In this document: one piece after another, positions 1 to 7,174 of the stretch
Numbering within the stretch: the stretch's first letter is position 1
Layout of the letters: each line of letters starts with the position of its first letter
From: CF-13 sp036782775
GTDB lineage: Bacteria > Chloroflexota > Dormibacteria > CF-121
Direction of reading: 5' to 3'
Length of the DNA stretch: 40,173 nt
Assembly: GCA_036782775.1 (NCBI GenBank)
Contig: DAIPYJ010000022.1
Location: 1 to 40,173, forward strand
Translations under genes and position numbers: made by a program
Notes under the pieces: model-generated
What the model was told of the DNA's origin: nothing
The model's input: only the letters and a program-made list of their open reading frames with translations
Database searches by the model: none

Positions 1-523
1 GCACGACGCTGGGCGCATCCCGCCAGGCGGTCCGCTGTCCCCGCAGCTGCCGGGCCTCGACGATGCCGTGAAATGCGGTGGCGGTCTTGGACGCGAAGGA
101 AAGCGAGAGGGCGAAAGCGGTGCCGGCGCGGTAGAGCGGCGGCGGCAGCAGGCTCAACAGTTCGGCGCTATGGACCGTCGCCTGGAGGACGGCGAAGATG
201 GCGACGGTGAGTAGCAGCGCCATGCCCGTAGTGGCTCCGAAGAGTACGGCTTCCCAGGTCCAGCGCCCACCGATGATGGGAATGGGCGGCAGCACCAGGA
301 TCGCGTGCTGACCGTACCGGCTCAGGGCAACGCTGAACAGGATTGGGATCACCGCGAGCAGCAAGCCGAGCCGCAGGTGGAGCGGGCGCCCCCGCCGGTA
401 TGGAAGCCACACGTTGACGATCACCAGCAGCATCAAGGCTTGCAGTAGCGGGTTGCGGAAGATGAAGGCGATGGCCAGTGCGGCGACAGCCCACGCACAC
501 CAGCCAAGCGGGTTGCGAATCAC
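1..523 (-). CDS. ECF transporter transmembrane T component (EcfT/CbiQ family), partial at left edge
   Basis: The GTG start at 523 shares bases with the upstream TGA (520-522) in a GTGA overlap, so translation is probably coupled to the preceding secreted protein. The 174 visible residues are strongly hydrophobic, with several TM helices (for example LALLVIVN-type and LLAVIPILFSVAL segments). They end in VEARQLRGQR, which resembles the Ala-Arg-Gly coupling motif through which EcfT contacts its ATPases. The family forms the membrane scaffold of energy-coupling-factor vitamin/metal importers, with two ATPases and a substrate-binding S subunit. Those partners would lie left of the window. Because the operon begins with a cobalamin riboswitch, a corrinoid or cobalt substrate is inferred. 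The C-terminus is missing. Confidence 0.82.
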   Translation of the reverse strand, partial: MIRNPLGWCAWAVAALAIAFIFRNPLLQALMLLVIVNVWLPYRRGRPLHLRLGLLLAVIPILFSVALSRYGQHAILVLPPIPIIGGRWTWEAVLFGATTGMALLLTVAIFAVLQATVHSAELLSLLPPPLYRAGTAFALSLSFASKTATAFHGIVEARQLRGQRTAWRDAPSVV

Positions 524-1308
524 GGCGCGCGCCGCCGGATGTTGATGACTGCCAGTCCCAGCAGTGATGCCACGGCAACCACGATGAGGGCGAGGGGCGC
601 GAATGGTAGCGGCGTCGGCCGCGATGTGCCGGAACCTGTCGTTGCGAGCGCCGCTCTGGCGGGGGTCGAAACCGTGGGAGCGATCGCCTGAAACGCTGGC
701 GTTGAGGTCGGAGCAGTACTGGCGCTCAGGCTGGGCGCCGACTGGACTCGCACCGCCGCCGCTGTAGCCGCGAGCGATGACCGCGTTGCCGGGGATGGAG
801 TCGTGACCGCGGCTGCCGGAAGGGAAGGACAGATCTGGCTAAAGCGCGCGGCCGGCGGTGGCGTACCGAAGCCGCTCGTGTAGGTCCAGCCTTCGACATC
901 GCCATCGTGAACGGTGTAGCCAGTGACGCCGCTGGATCGTTGCACCCAACCGCTCGACGTCAGGGTCCAGTCGGACCAGTTCGGTCCCGACGTTGGTCCG
1001 AAGCACCGATCGGGAACTGTGCGGGGTTCGCGGTCGACCTGGCAGACGGTGTCGGCGCCGCCGCCCCAGTCGTACACCTGGGGCGGTTGCCCAGAGTTGG
1101 CGCCAGCCAACTCGAGCAGTGCCAGCCCGCTAATCGCATCCTGCGCAAACTGCACGCAGCGAGAGAGGACGCGCGTTCCGGGCCAGGCTGTTCCATGCTC
1201 GATGACGAGCGCGGCCCGATGGATGCCGGCGTGCGCCGCTGCCTGGCCGACGAGCAGCGCGCCGCCGCTGAGCAGCGCCGCGGTCAGAAGGCGGACTACG
1301 GTTCGAAT
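520..1308 (-). CDS. Secreted DUF4430-like (transcobalamin beta-domain-like) protein with LAxTG-type anchor
   Basis: The mature part contains the pattern CVQFAQDAISGLALLELAG, then a Cys-bearing middle (CQVDREP, DRCFGP), WSDW and VHDGDVEGWTYTSG. This pattern is known from DUF4430-type proteins, the fold of the C-terminal beta domain of transcobalamin and intrinsic factor. A low-complexity Ser/Thr/Ala/Pro linker follows, then LATTG, a TM helix and RRR, as in a sortase sorting signal. The frame stays open upstream of the first canonical start (GTG, 1155) and encodes RTVVRLLTAALLSGG then ALLVGQAAAHA, a convincing signal peptide. No ATG/GTG/TTG precedes it. The best start is ATT at 1308, 8 nt after AAAGGA and overlapping the upstream stop (1296-1298). 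The start is uncertain; the stop overlaps ecfT. Confidence 0.7.
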   Translation of the reverse strand: MRTVVRLLTAALLSGGALLVGQAAAHAGIHRAALVIEHGTAWPGTRVLSRCVQFAQDAISGLALLELAGANSGQPPQVYDWGGGADTVCQVDREPRTVPDRCFGPTSGPNWSDWTLTSSGWVQRSSGVTGYTVHDGDVEGWTYTSGFGTPPPAARFSQICPSLPAAAVTTPSPATRSSLAATAAAVRVQSAPSLSASTAPTSTPAFQAIAPTVSTPARAALATTGSGTSRPTPLPFAPLALIVVAVASLLGLAVINIRRRAP

Positions 1309-2471
1309 CGCCGGCGTCCTTTCAAGCTCAGCGAAGCAAGTCCAGCACCGATCATCAGGATCCCGACGATCAGGAGCCCGACCGCGTTGCCCGCCGGCCT
1401 CTGACCGGTCTGTGCTAAGCGGGTTGTGCTAACGGGTTGGCTGGACGCGCTGCTGCTGGGCGACGCGGATGCCGCGGCAGCGCACGGCAGCAGAGTCACG
1501 GTGCTGGATGCCTTTGTTGACGCCGTCAACGATCGTCCGAGCAAGGCGATCGGTGCCTCGCTGCTGGCGAAGAGCTTGCTGAACCCGTTGAATGCGCCGG
1601 CATCCGAACCGGTGGCGATCTGAAGTCCCAAAAGGTTCGCCTTCGCCGAAGACAGCTTCGACGACCAGCTCGCGTCAGTCTGAAGGCCGGCTGCAAGGAT
1701 CGCCTGCATGGCCAGCTCGTCGGAGTTGGCGTCCGGTGTATTGCTGGGGTCGCTACTGGGTTTGGTGGAATCCGCCTGGTCGACAAATCCGCCGTTGACG
1801 AACTGTGTCGCCATGAACTCGAAAGCACCAGCGATGTGCGGATCGTCCGCAGCAACTCCGGCTGCAAGCAGCGCCTGGATGACCAGCGCGGTGGTGTTGG
1901 AATCGCTGCCGAATTGCCCGGCGTTGTCGAAGCTCCAACCATGGTTTTGCGGGTTCTGCCGGTCGTCGAGGAATCGGACGGCGTCAGCGCCCGCATCAAT
2001 GTGCGCCGCCTGCAAGCCGAGGATGGCGAGCGCGTCGCTAAAGATGTCCGAGCCGTATTCGCCGTTCGATTTCGCCAACTTGAGATCGGCGATCGGACCG
2101 GCTGTCAGTCCGGCTTTGGGTTGTAAGACCCGCGCCAGGAGCAGCTCGCCGTCAGTTCCAACGGGCGAATCGGTCTTGCTGACGTCGAGCGACGTTACCG
2201 TGTTCAGAAATTCGGCGAGCGATTGGCCTGACCCCTTGAAGGCGGCCGCGTCCTGGCCGGCCGCTGACAGGCTGATCGCGACCTCAGCCGAGCGCGCGAT
2301 CGGGTTGCCAGCGCTTCCGAGCTGGCCATTCGCTTGCTGCTGGGTGCATTGGAGCCAGCGAAATGCCTGCTGGGAGGCGTGGGTCGCGGCTGTGTCCTGG
2401 GCCGCCGCGCTCAGCGAGCTGATCAGTAGAGTCGAGATCGCGATCGCGACGGCGGTCGTGAGTCGTTTCAT
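1296..2471 (-). CDS. Secreted alpha6/alpha6-barrel (prenyltransferase-like, intrinsic-factor alpha-domain-like) protein with LAxTG anchor
   Basis: This 391-aa protein starts at ATG 2471, 6 nt or so after a strong GGAGGAA. It has a signal peptide (MKRLTTAVAIAISTLLISS, then SAAAQ). Helical repeats typical of terpene-cyclase/prenyltransferase-like alpha/alpha barrels follow (DALAILGLQAA, TTALVIQALLAAGV, DELAMQAILAAGL). The C-terminus has a Ser-rich linker, LAQTG, a TM helix and KGRRR. LAxTG is the motif known for class E sortases; wall anchoring here is inferred. In animals this barrel type forms the alpha domain of intrinsic factor and transcobalamin. It is the first gene after the cobalamin riboswitch and is followed by the DUF4430-like gene, so a role in extracellular corrinoid capture is likely but unproven. 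Confidence 0.8.
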   Translation of the reverse strand: MKRLTTAVAIAISTLLISSLSAAAQDTAATHASQQAFRWLQCTQQQANGQLGSAGNPIARSAEVAISLSAAGQDAAAFKGSGQSLAEFLNTVTSLDVSKTDSPVGTDGELLLARVLQPKAGLTAGPIADLKLAKSNGEYGSDIFSDALAILGLQAAHIDAGADAVRFLDDRQNPQNHGWSFDNAGQFGSDSNTTALVIQALLAAGVAADDPHIAGAFEFMATQFVNGGFVDQADSTKPSSDPSNTPDANSDELAMQAILAAGLQTDASWSSKLSSAKANLLGLQIATGSDAGAFNGFSKLFASSEAPIALLGRSLTASTKASSTVTLLPCAAAASASPSSSASSQPVSTTRLAQTGQRPAGNAVGLLIVGILMIGAGLASLSLKGRRRFEP

Positions 2472-2522
2472 AGTTCCTCCAGTGCCAGTGATGGGTGCCT
2501 GGAGGCCGATTGGAGTCGCCAG

Positions 2523-2558
2523 AAAAACAAACGCTCCCAAACCTCGATGGCGGGAGCG
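2523..2558 (-). terminator. Intrinsic terminator in the cobalamin riboswitch expression platform
   Basis: On the minus strand a CGCTCCC/GGGAGCG stem (arms 2552-2558 and 2532-2538, 13-nt loop) is followed by TTTGTTTTT. It lies between the B12 box and the ATG at 2471, so the riboswitch probably acts by premature transcription termination when cobalamin is bound. Confidence 0.75.
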
Positions 2559-2589
2559 AACGATGATGCCTGGCGCATCCCTCTCAGCC

Positions 2590-2822
2590 TCGAAGAGGGT
2601 CGTAGCTCCCCGACAGGCAGGTCTCCTGGCTCCGGATCGTCGCCTTGCTGGACTCCTTCCCAAGGCCAATGGCCTCAGTGGATCTCGTCCACGGCTCCTC
2701 GGTTACAGTGACGGGTTCGCGCCGGACTTACACCGGCTTTCCTTTTCAGCTCTACGCGAGCCACCTGTCGGCGTTCTTCACTTGTGCGGCCTTGGCGGCG
2801 GCATCACCTCTTCCCCGAAGGT
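2590..2822 (-). promoter_or_regulatory. Cobalamin (B12) riboswitch
   Basis: The minus strand carries the conserved B12 box AGCCAGGAGACCTGCCT (2615-2631). Upstream it has the core AAAGGAAAGCCGGTG, TAAGTCCGGC and GAACCCGTCACTGTAACC (2701-2746). These match the conserved aptamer core of cobalamin riboswitches in order and spacing. A hairpin with a U-run (2523-2558) lies downstream and the first gene starts at 2471. Outer limits are approximate because P1 was not folded. Confidence 0.95.
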
Positions 2823-2828
2823 GCCCGC

Positions 2829-2834
2829 ATTATA
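2829..2834 (-). promoter_or_regulatory. -10 box of the riboswitch operon promoter
   Basis: A perfect TATAAT on the minus strand lies just upstream of the riboswitch aptamer, placing the transcription start near 2822. The -35 region is poor (GTTTTT at 17-bp spacing). Confidence 0.55.
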
Positions 2835-2846
2835 GGAGAGCGCCGG

Positions 2847-2878
2847 AAACAAAAACGCCGCCCTTCGCGGGCGGCGTT
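2847..2878 (-). terminator. Intrinsic terminator after the 114-aa gene
   Basis: A ten-pair stem with arms AACGCCGCCC and GGGCGGCGTT (2854-2863 and 2869-2878) and a short loop is followed on the minus strand by TTTTTGTTT. It separates the upstream gene (2894-3238) from the riboswitch promoter. Confidence 0.85.
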
Positions 2879-2893
2879 CTGATGGTGAGTCGC

Positions 2894-3238
2894 TCAGGCG
2901 ACGCGACGCGACTGCTGGAAGTAGGCTTCGAGCTCTTCGATGGTTGGCACGCGGTTGACTTCCTCGGGCTCCACGTTCATAAATTGCTCTTGCGCGGTAA
3001 AGACGAGCTCGATCAGGTCTGGAATCTTGATGTCGGGCGAATAGGGGACGCCAAAGGCGCGCAGCTGCCGCACGGTATCAGGCGGAACGACCGTCTTCTC
3101 CGCCAGATTCATCTCTTCGAGTGTCCAGAGGATCCGGTCGAGTGCGTAAAGGCTCAGCTTGCGCTTGGCTTCGTCGGCGCGATTGGCGAGGACTCGCAGC
3201 GTCGTCCGCTGGGTTTCGAGTTGAATCGTCTCGTACAT
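2894..3238 (-). CDS. Conserved-looking 114-aa protein of unknown function
   Basis: I do not recognise a family. The protein is soluble, acidic and mainly helical (RTTLRVLANRADEAKRKLSL, LDRILWTLEEMNLAEKTVV), with no TM segment, signal peptide or Cys pair. It starts with ATG preceded by GGAGG, rather distant at about 12 nt, and ends 16 nt before a strong terminator, so it is probably a monocistronic gene. It is divergent from the large gene at 3390, and the roughly 150 bp between them hold an inverted repeat that may control either side. Confidence 0.65.
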   Translation of the reverse strand: MYETIQLETQRTTLRVLANRADEAKRKLSLYALDRILWTLEEMNLAEKTVVPPDTVRQLRAFGVPYSPDIKIPDLIELVFTAQEQFMNVEPEEVNRVPTIEELEAYFQQSRRVA

Positions 3239-3335
3239 TCTTTGGGCAATCCTCCGACGCTGAGATATCCGGTCGCGACCAAGGTACGTGCCCTCCGCGC
3301 AAGCAGCAAATAAATTTCGTTAAAAGATGTAAACG

Positions 3336-3352
3336 GGTCACCGTGCGTGACC
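3336..3352. promoter_or_regulatory. Inverted repeat in divergent promoter region
   Basis: GGTCACCGTGCGTGACC has perfect 6-bp arms around a 5-bp spacer. It lies between the divergent genes starting at 3238 and 3390, 24 bp upstream of a GATAAT -10-like box (3376-3381). It looks like an operator for a dimeric regulator; the binding protein is unknown. Confidence 0.5.
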
Positions 3353-3389
3353 GGCAGGCTTTCGAAAGCGGACGGGATAATACCTGCTG

Positions 3390-5144
3390 ATGGCGTTCGA
3401 GGACGCAGCGGCCGAACGCGGCCCAGGGCGCGATGCGGTAGACCTCTACACCCGAACCTACAACACCTTGCTGCGGAGCTCGGGCGAAACCAAGCTCAAG
3501 GTGCTCGAGCAATCGCACATCAGCATGTGCTCGGTGCTGCATCCCAAGGCCGGCTCGGCGGAGCCCGACACCGGCGCGTTGATCTATGCGCTGCGCCGCC
3601 TGCCGCCTTCCATCGTCAAGGTCCGGCGCATCCTCCTCGGGCAATCCGCCGAAGTCTTCACCCGCCTGCTGGGCGTCGACGTCGAGCGCTGGGAAATGCA
3701 GAGCTCGCCCGGCCGGCGGCGCCGCTATTACTACGACGGCAGAGAAACCCTCGCCGTCTACATCGCCAGCCCCTCGGACGTCGATGACGTCATCCCGCAG
3801 CTGGTCGCCCTCCAGATCGAGTGGAACAAGCTGCATGCCCTGCTGAGTGTGGAGGACATCGCAAACACGGAGACGGTGGCGGATGAGTTTGAAATCTTGC
3901 AACGGCTCGGGATCTCTGAGGACGACTCGATCCGGCTGGTAGAGATTTGGGGCGACCTGCTGCCGCCGCTGCAACAAATCAAAGCGGAGGAAAAAGATTT
4001 CACCGTCCGCATGCTGGGCGGAACTTCGATCGGTTACATCAAGGCGACCCGCCGCTGGTGGGCACCGATCGAGGAGGTGATCGAGCGTGAGGGCGTTGCC
4101 GACCGGCCGGTCTACTTCGTTTCCAGCAATACGCACAGCCTGGTCAATCTCGTGAGTGGCTCGGCCCGCCGCCACCAGGAGCAGATCGTCGGTTACATCG
4201 AGGGCAGCAACAACCTCGAGCTGATCCCCGAGCTGCGCAAGCTACGCCAGGGGCAAACCCGCGGCAACTGGGACAACTTTCTTTATTACGCGGCTCGGTC
4301 GTACTACGGGCAATCACCCGAAGCCGGCTCCCGGCGTGCCCAGCGCAGCACGGAGGAAGAGCAGCGGGGGATCTTCTTCGTGCCCAGCCAGGCGGGCCTC
4401 GACGTCGCGGCCCAGGTGATCATCCTCAACCGGCTGACAGCGGGCGACCTCGATGCGCGCCTGGGCAACCCGCCAGCCGATCGCTTGGAACGCAGCTCGG
4501 CGATCGTGATCAACGTCAACTACCCGCTTGGCCTGGGCGCCTACAACCTGCTGCGCGAGATCGCGGTCAGCGTCGGCACGTTGCGCGGCGTCTACCTGCT
4601 CGGCAAAGCGGCAACCCTGAACGGCACGATCGGCGACATCATGATTTCCAACGTGGTTTACGAGGAGCATTCGGAAAACACCTACTGGCTCGACAACTGC
4701 TTCAGCTTCAACAGCGTCGCGCCCTTCCTCGTCTATGGCTCGGCGCTCGACAATCAGCGCGCCGTGACGGTGCGCGGCACTTTCTTGCAGAATCGCGGTT
4801 ACCTCGACTTCTATCACCGCGAGAGCTACACCGTGGTCGAGATGGAAGGCGGGCCGTATCTCAACGCGCTCTACGAGGCGGCTGAATCGTCCCGCTATCC
4901 GGTGCGCGAGAACATCAACTTCACCAAGCTGCCCTTCGACCTCGGCGTTCTCCACTACGCGTCGGACACGCCCTACACCCAGGCGCGCACCCTGGGCGCG
5001 CGCGGCCTCTCCTACTACGGCATGGATTCGACCTACGCGTCGTCGGTCGCGATCCTCCGGCGCATCCTGGCGCAGGAACGGGTGCTTACGGAAGACATTG
5101 CGCCGCCGCGCTGGGCGGACGCGGAAGCGCGCCAGGGGGCGTAG
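3390..5144 (+). CDS. Large conserved protein (584 aa) with nucleoside-phosphorylase-like C-terminal part; possibly DUF6909 family
   Basis: A soluble protein without signal peptide or TM segments. The C-terminal half has features reminiscent of the purine nucleoside phosphorylase/MTAN fold: GVYLLGKAATLNGTIGDIMI, then HSENTYWLDN, then VVEMEGGPYLNALYEA, where an EMEG-type motif occupies the nucleoside-binding position in that superfamily. The N-terminal half is helical and unrecognised. I believe related Chloroflexota proteins are labelled DUF6909, but this is from memory. A GATAAT box ends 8 nt before the ATG, so the mRNA may be leaderless. It is transcribed alone and ends at the terminator at 5271-5299. 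A nucleoside or nucleotide-related role is inference. Confidence 0.8.
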   Translation: MAFEDAAAERGPGRDAVDLYTRTYNTLLRSSGETKLKVLEQSHISMCSVLHPKAGSAEPDTGALIYALRRLPPSIVKVRRILLGQSAEVFTRLLGVDVERWEMQSSPGRRRRYYYDGRETLAVYIASPSDVDDVIPQLVALQIEWNKLHALLSVEDIANTETVADEFEILQRLGISEDDSIRLVEIWGDLLPPLQQIKAEEKDFTVRMLGGTSIGYIKATRRWWAPIEEVIEREGVADRPVYFVSSNTHSLVNLVSGSARRHQEQIVGYIEGSNNLELIPELRKLRQGQTRGNWDNFLYYAARSYYGQSPEAGSRRAQRSTEEEQRGIFFVPSQAGLDVAAQVIILNRLTAGDLDARLGNPPADRLERSSAIVINVNYPLGLGAYNLLREIAVSVGTLRGVYLLGKAATLNGTIGDIMISNVVYEEHSENTYWLDNCFSFNSVAPFLVYGSALDNQRAVTVRGTFLQNRGYLDFYHRESYTVVEMEGGPYLNALYEAAESSRYPVRENINFTKLPFDLGVLHYASDTPYTQARTLGARGLSYYGMDSTYASSVAILRRILAQERVLTEDIAPPRWADAEARQGA

Positions 5145-5160
5145 GACCCTCCTCCCTGAC

Positions 5161-5184
5161 CCTCCCCCCGCAAGCGGGGGGAGG
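5161..5184. repeat. Perfect GC hairpin, C6/G6 type, possible REP-like element
   Basis: CCTCCCCCC and GGGGGGAGG form a 9-bp stem around GCAAGC. The hairpin lies 16 nt after the stop codon at 5144 and has no adjacent T-run. The surrounding CCTCCCTGACCCTCCCCCCG resembles short dispersed palindromic elements common in high-GC genomes. Only one copy is seen here. Confidence 0.45.
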
Positions 5185-5270
5185 CGAAGTTGAGATTTTT
5201 AGCAATCCCTGTAATGGACCGTTGATAGCCTGCGGTCAGATCCCCAACGTCCCCCCTCCTCCCCAACAAG

Positions 5271-5299
5271 AGGCCGCCTTATCAGCGGCCTTTTGTTTT
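5271..5299 (+). terminator. Intrinsic terminator between convergent genes
   Basis: AGGCCGC and GCGGCCT (5271-5277 and 5285-5291) pair around a 7-nt loop and are followed by TTTGTTTT on the plus strand. It ends the transcript of the gene stopping at 5144 and sits directly before the stop of the convergent TPR gene (5301). Confidence 0.8.
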
Positions 5300-5300
5300 G

Positions 5301-5999
5301 TCAGGCGGCGCGTTTCTTGCCAGGCCGCCGCTTGCGAGCCAGCGCCAACTCTTCCAGGGCAAGGTCGATGCGGCGATTGCCGGGATCGAGGTGCTTGGCC
5401 AGCGTCAGGTTGCGCAGGGCGGCAACCAGGTCGCCACGTTCGAGGTCGGCGAGACCCAACTGCAACCGGATCGTTGGATCAACGGGGCATGATGCCGCCG
5501 CCTGCTCGATCAGGGCATAGGCCTCGTCGCGCATTCCCATCTCCCATAGCAGCGAGCCGAGCTCGGCCAGCAGGTCCGGCTCCTCGGGTGCCTGGGTGAG
5601 TCCGCGCCGATATGCCAGCCGGGCCACCTCGGCGTTCCCAAGCTGGCGATGATCGCGCCCGATCAAAAACCAGGTCTGCCAGGCGCTGGGCGCGAGCATC
5701 ATCGCGCGGGTGAAGGCCTCCCGCGCCTCGGACCGCAAGCCGAGCGCATCCAGGGTCAGGCCGAGGCGGAAGGCGATTTCGCCATCGTTCGGGTCGAGCC
5801 GGGCGGCCTGCTCGAGGGCGGCGCGGGCGCGGTCATAATCGCGAAGCCGGTGGCAGAGCGTGCCGAGCCGCAGCCGCGCGCTGCTGGCGTCCGGTGCCAG
5901 CTTCACCGCCGCCTGGTAGCGGACCATCGCCTCTCGAACATTGCCTTCGGCCTCGGCGGCGCGACCGTTGGCGAGCACGCCCTCCAGCTCAGTCGTCAC
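5301..5999 (-). CDS. Tetratricopeptide-repeat protein
   Basis: The 232 residues contain about six consecutive 34-residue TPR units, recognisable by the spaced pattern of small residues and ALEQAARLDPNDGEIAFRLG-type helices. A short basic tail (ARKRRPGKKRAA) follows. There is no signal peptide or TM segment, so it should be a cytoplasmic scaffold for protein-protein contacts. The start is GTG at 5999 with no convincing ribosome site. It lies 30 nt downstream of a 71-aa ORF that overlaps a receiver gene, so the three probably form one operon. Its partners cannot be named from sequence. Confidence 0.85.
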   Translation of the reverse strand: MTTELEGVLANGRAAEAEGNVREAMVRYQAAVKLAPDASSARLRLGTLCHRLRDYDRARAALEQAARLDPNDGEIAFRLGLTLDALGLRSEAREAFTRAMMLAPSAWQTWFLIGRDHRQLGNAEVARLAYRRGLTQAPEEPDLLAELGSLLWEMGMRDEAYALIEQAAASCPVDPTIRLQLGLADLERGDLVAALRNLTLAKHLDPGNRRIDLALEELALARKRRPGKKRAA

Positions 6000-6029
6000 T
6001 GGCCAGATAACGCCGGGCGGGCGCCCCTC

Positions 6030-6245
6030 CTACGGGCGGCCGCTGTCGGTTAAAAACCGCAGGAGATCCGGCTCATCCATCTCCTGTGCCGGGAGGACCG
6101 GGGTGTACTTGAGCCGAGCGGCGAGCTTCATGGCCAGCTCCACCTTGAAGTCGACCGGCGTGAAGCCCTTATCGGTAAAGATTCCGAGCACGCGATCGCG
6201 GATGACGAGCGCGGCGCCCTGCTTGCGGGCGAGAACGGTCATCAT
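6030..6245 (-). CDS. Small 71-aa protein coupled to receiver gene
   Basis: The start codon overlaps the stop of the receiver gene (ATGATGA across 6240-6245), the arrangement of a translationally coupled gene. The sequence is amphipathic and mixed-charge (VIRDRVLGIFTDKGFTPVDF, then KVELAMKLAARLKYTPVLP) and looks protein-like, not like a shadow frame. No family is recognised. Because it is locked to the receiver gene and precedes the TPR gene, a role as a partner or output of that receiver is possible. Confidence 0.6.
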   Translation of the reverse strand: MMTVLARKQGAALVIRDRVLGIFTDKGFTPVDFKVELAMKLAARLKYTPVLPAQEMDEPDLLRFLTDSGRP

Positions 6246-6607
6246 CCAGCCGGCGCCGGCGCCCCAACCAGTTGGGCGACGAGCCGCGCCAGCTGCGTCG
6301 GCTTGAATGGCTTCTCGACCGTCGCCAGGGCGCCCTCGCGCCTGGCCCGGGCGGGCGTGGCCGAATCGCGGAATTCGGTGAGCATCACGACCGGCGCCGC
6401 CGGAGCCAGTGTCGCGAGCAGGGCGAAGGCGTCACCGTCGGGAAGCGTCGAGTCGAGCAGCACGAGTTCGGGAGCCAAATCCGTGGCCGCAGCGGGCGCG
6501 CCAGCCGCCGATGCTTCCCAGCGAACCGTATGGCCTTCACGCTCCAGCTTGAAGACGATGATCGAGGCGATGTTGGGCTCGTCTTCGATGAGAAGGACGC
6601 GTGCCAT
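6242..6607 (-). CDS. Stand-alone response-regulator receiver protein
   Basis: This 121-aa protein is a complete CheY-like receiver domain with no output domain. The acidic pocket is in LLIEDE (residues 5-10), the phospho-acceptor is Asp52 in ELVLLDSTLPDG, the Thr switch is in VVMLTEF, and Lys99 lies in VEKPF. I chose ATG 6607 over a GTG 12 nt upstream because the fold begins directly with MARVLLIEDE. It heads an operon with the coupled 71-aa ORF and a TPR protein and is divergent from a hydrolase gene 24 bp away. The cognate kinase is not in the window. Confidence 0.9.
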   Translation of the reverse strand: MARVLLIEDEPNIASIIVFKLEREGHTVRWEASAAGAPAAATDLAPELVLLDSTLPDGDAFALLATLAPAAPVVMLTEFRDSATPARARREGALATVEKPFKPTQLARLVAQLVGAPAPAG

Positions 6608-6615
6608 AAAACGCG

Positions 6616-6642
6616 GCACTAATGTTAGTGCGTGCCGGCACG
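6616..6642. promoter_or_regulatory. Two abutting palindromes between divergent starts
   Basis: GCACTAATGTTAGTGC (7-bp arms, 6616-6631) abuts the perfect palindrome CGTGCCGGCACG (6631-6642). Together they fill the 24 bp between the start codons of the receiver gene (6607) and the hydrolase gene (6632) and run into the latter. They are candidate operators controlling both genes. Confidence 0.5.
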
Positions 6643-7159
6643 ATCACCCAAGCTTCCCACCATCGCCCTGGCCCACGGTGCCTCCGGTGACGCCACCAGC
6701 ATGCGGCCCTATGTGGCCGCGCTCGAGCGTCGCGGCCTCAACGCTCGTGCCATCGACCTGCCGCGGTCGAACGCCGACCGGGCGGTGCCCGTGTTCATCG
6801 ACAAGGTGGCGGCCGGCTCGATCGCCGGCGGGCATTCCTACGGCGGCCGCGTCGCCAGCATGGCAGCGCTGCAGGCCGACTACGTGGCCCTCCTCCTGCT
6901 CAGTTATCCGCTGCACCGACCGGGTCATCCGGACGAGCGACGAACCGAACACTGGCCCAAGATCGGCTGTCCGGTGCTGCTGCTCTCCGGGGAGTCAGAT
7001 CCGTTTGCTCGCATCGATCTGCTGCGTTCGAGTGTGCGGCTCATCCCGCAGGCAAAACTGGTGACGTTTCCGGGCGTCGGTCACGGCCTGCTGCCGGTGA
7101 TCGACGAGGCGATGGATCAGGTCGTCGCCTTCGTCCGCACGCTGTCCGGTCGTCGCTGA
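6632..7159 (+). CDS. Alpha/beta hydrolase, KANL3/Tex30-type small family
   Basis: A compact 175-aa alpha/beta hydrolase. An oxyanion segment LAHGASGDATS lies near the N-terminus, the nucleophile elbow is GHSYGG, the acid is probably Asp in SGESDPFA, and the His is in GVGHGLLP. The size and short lid fit the KANL3/Tex30-like group of dienelactone-hydrolase relatives. The substrate is unknown. The start is GTG at 6632, directly after an inverted repeat; no ribosome site is visible, so the transcript may be leaderless or initiate weakly. A second hydrolase gene follows 15 nt downstream and is probably co-transcribed. Confidence 0.85.
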   Translation: MPARSPKLPTIALAHGASGDATSMRPYVAALERRGLNARAIDLPRSNADRAVPVFIDKVAAGSIAGGHSYGGRVASMAALQADYVALLLLSYPLHRPGHPDERRTEHWPKIGCPVLLLSGESDPFARIDLLRSSVRLIPQAKLVTFPGVGHGLLPVIDEAMDQVVAFVRTLSGRR

Positions 7160-7174
7160 CTAGACTGGTGCGCC

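Noticed and set aside
168..578. 136-aa minus-strand frame at the left edge
   Set aside because: Overlaps EcfT in another frame; its His/Arg/Ala-rich sequence lacks membrane helices, unlike the true frame.
960..1196. 78-aa minus-strand frame
   Set aside because: Overlaps the DUF4430-like gene in another frame without any conserved pattern.
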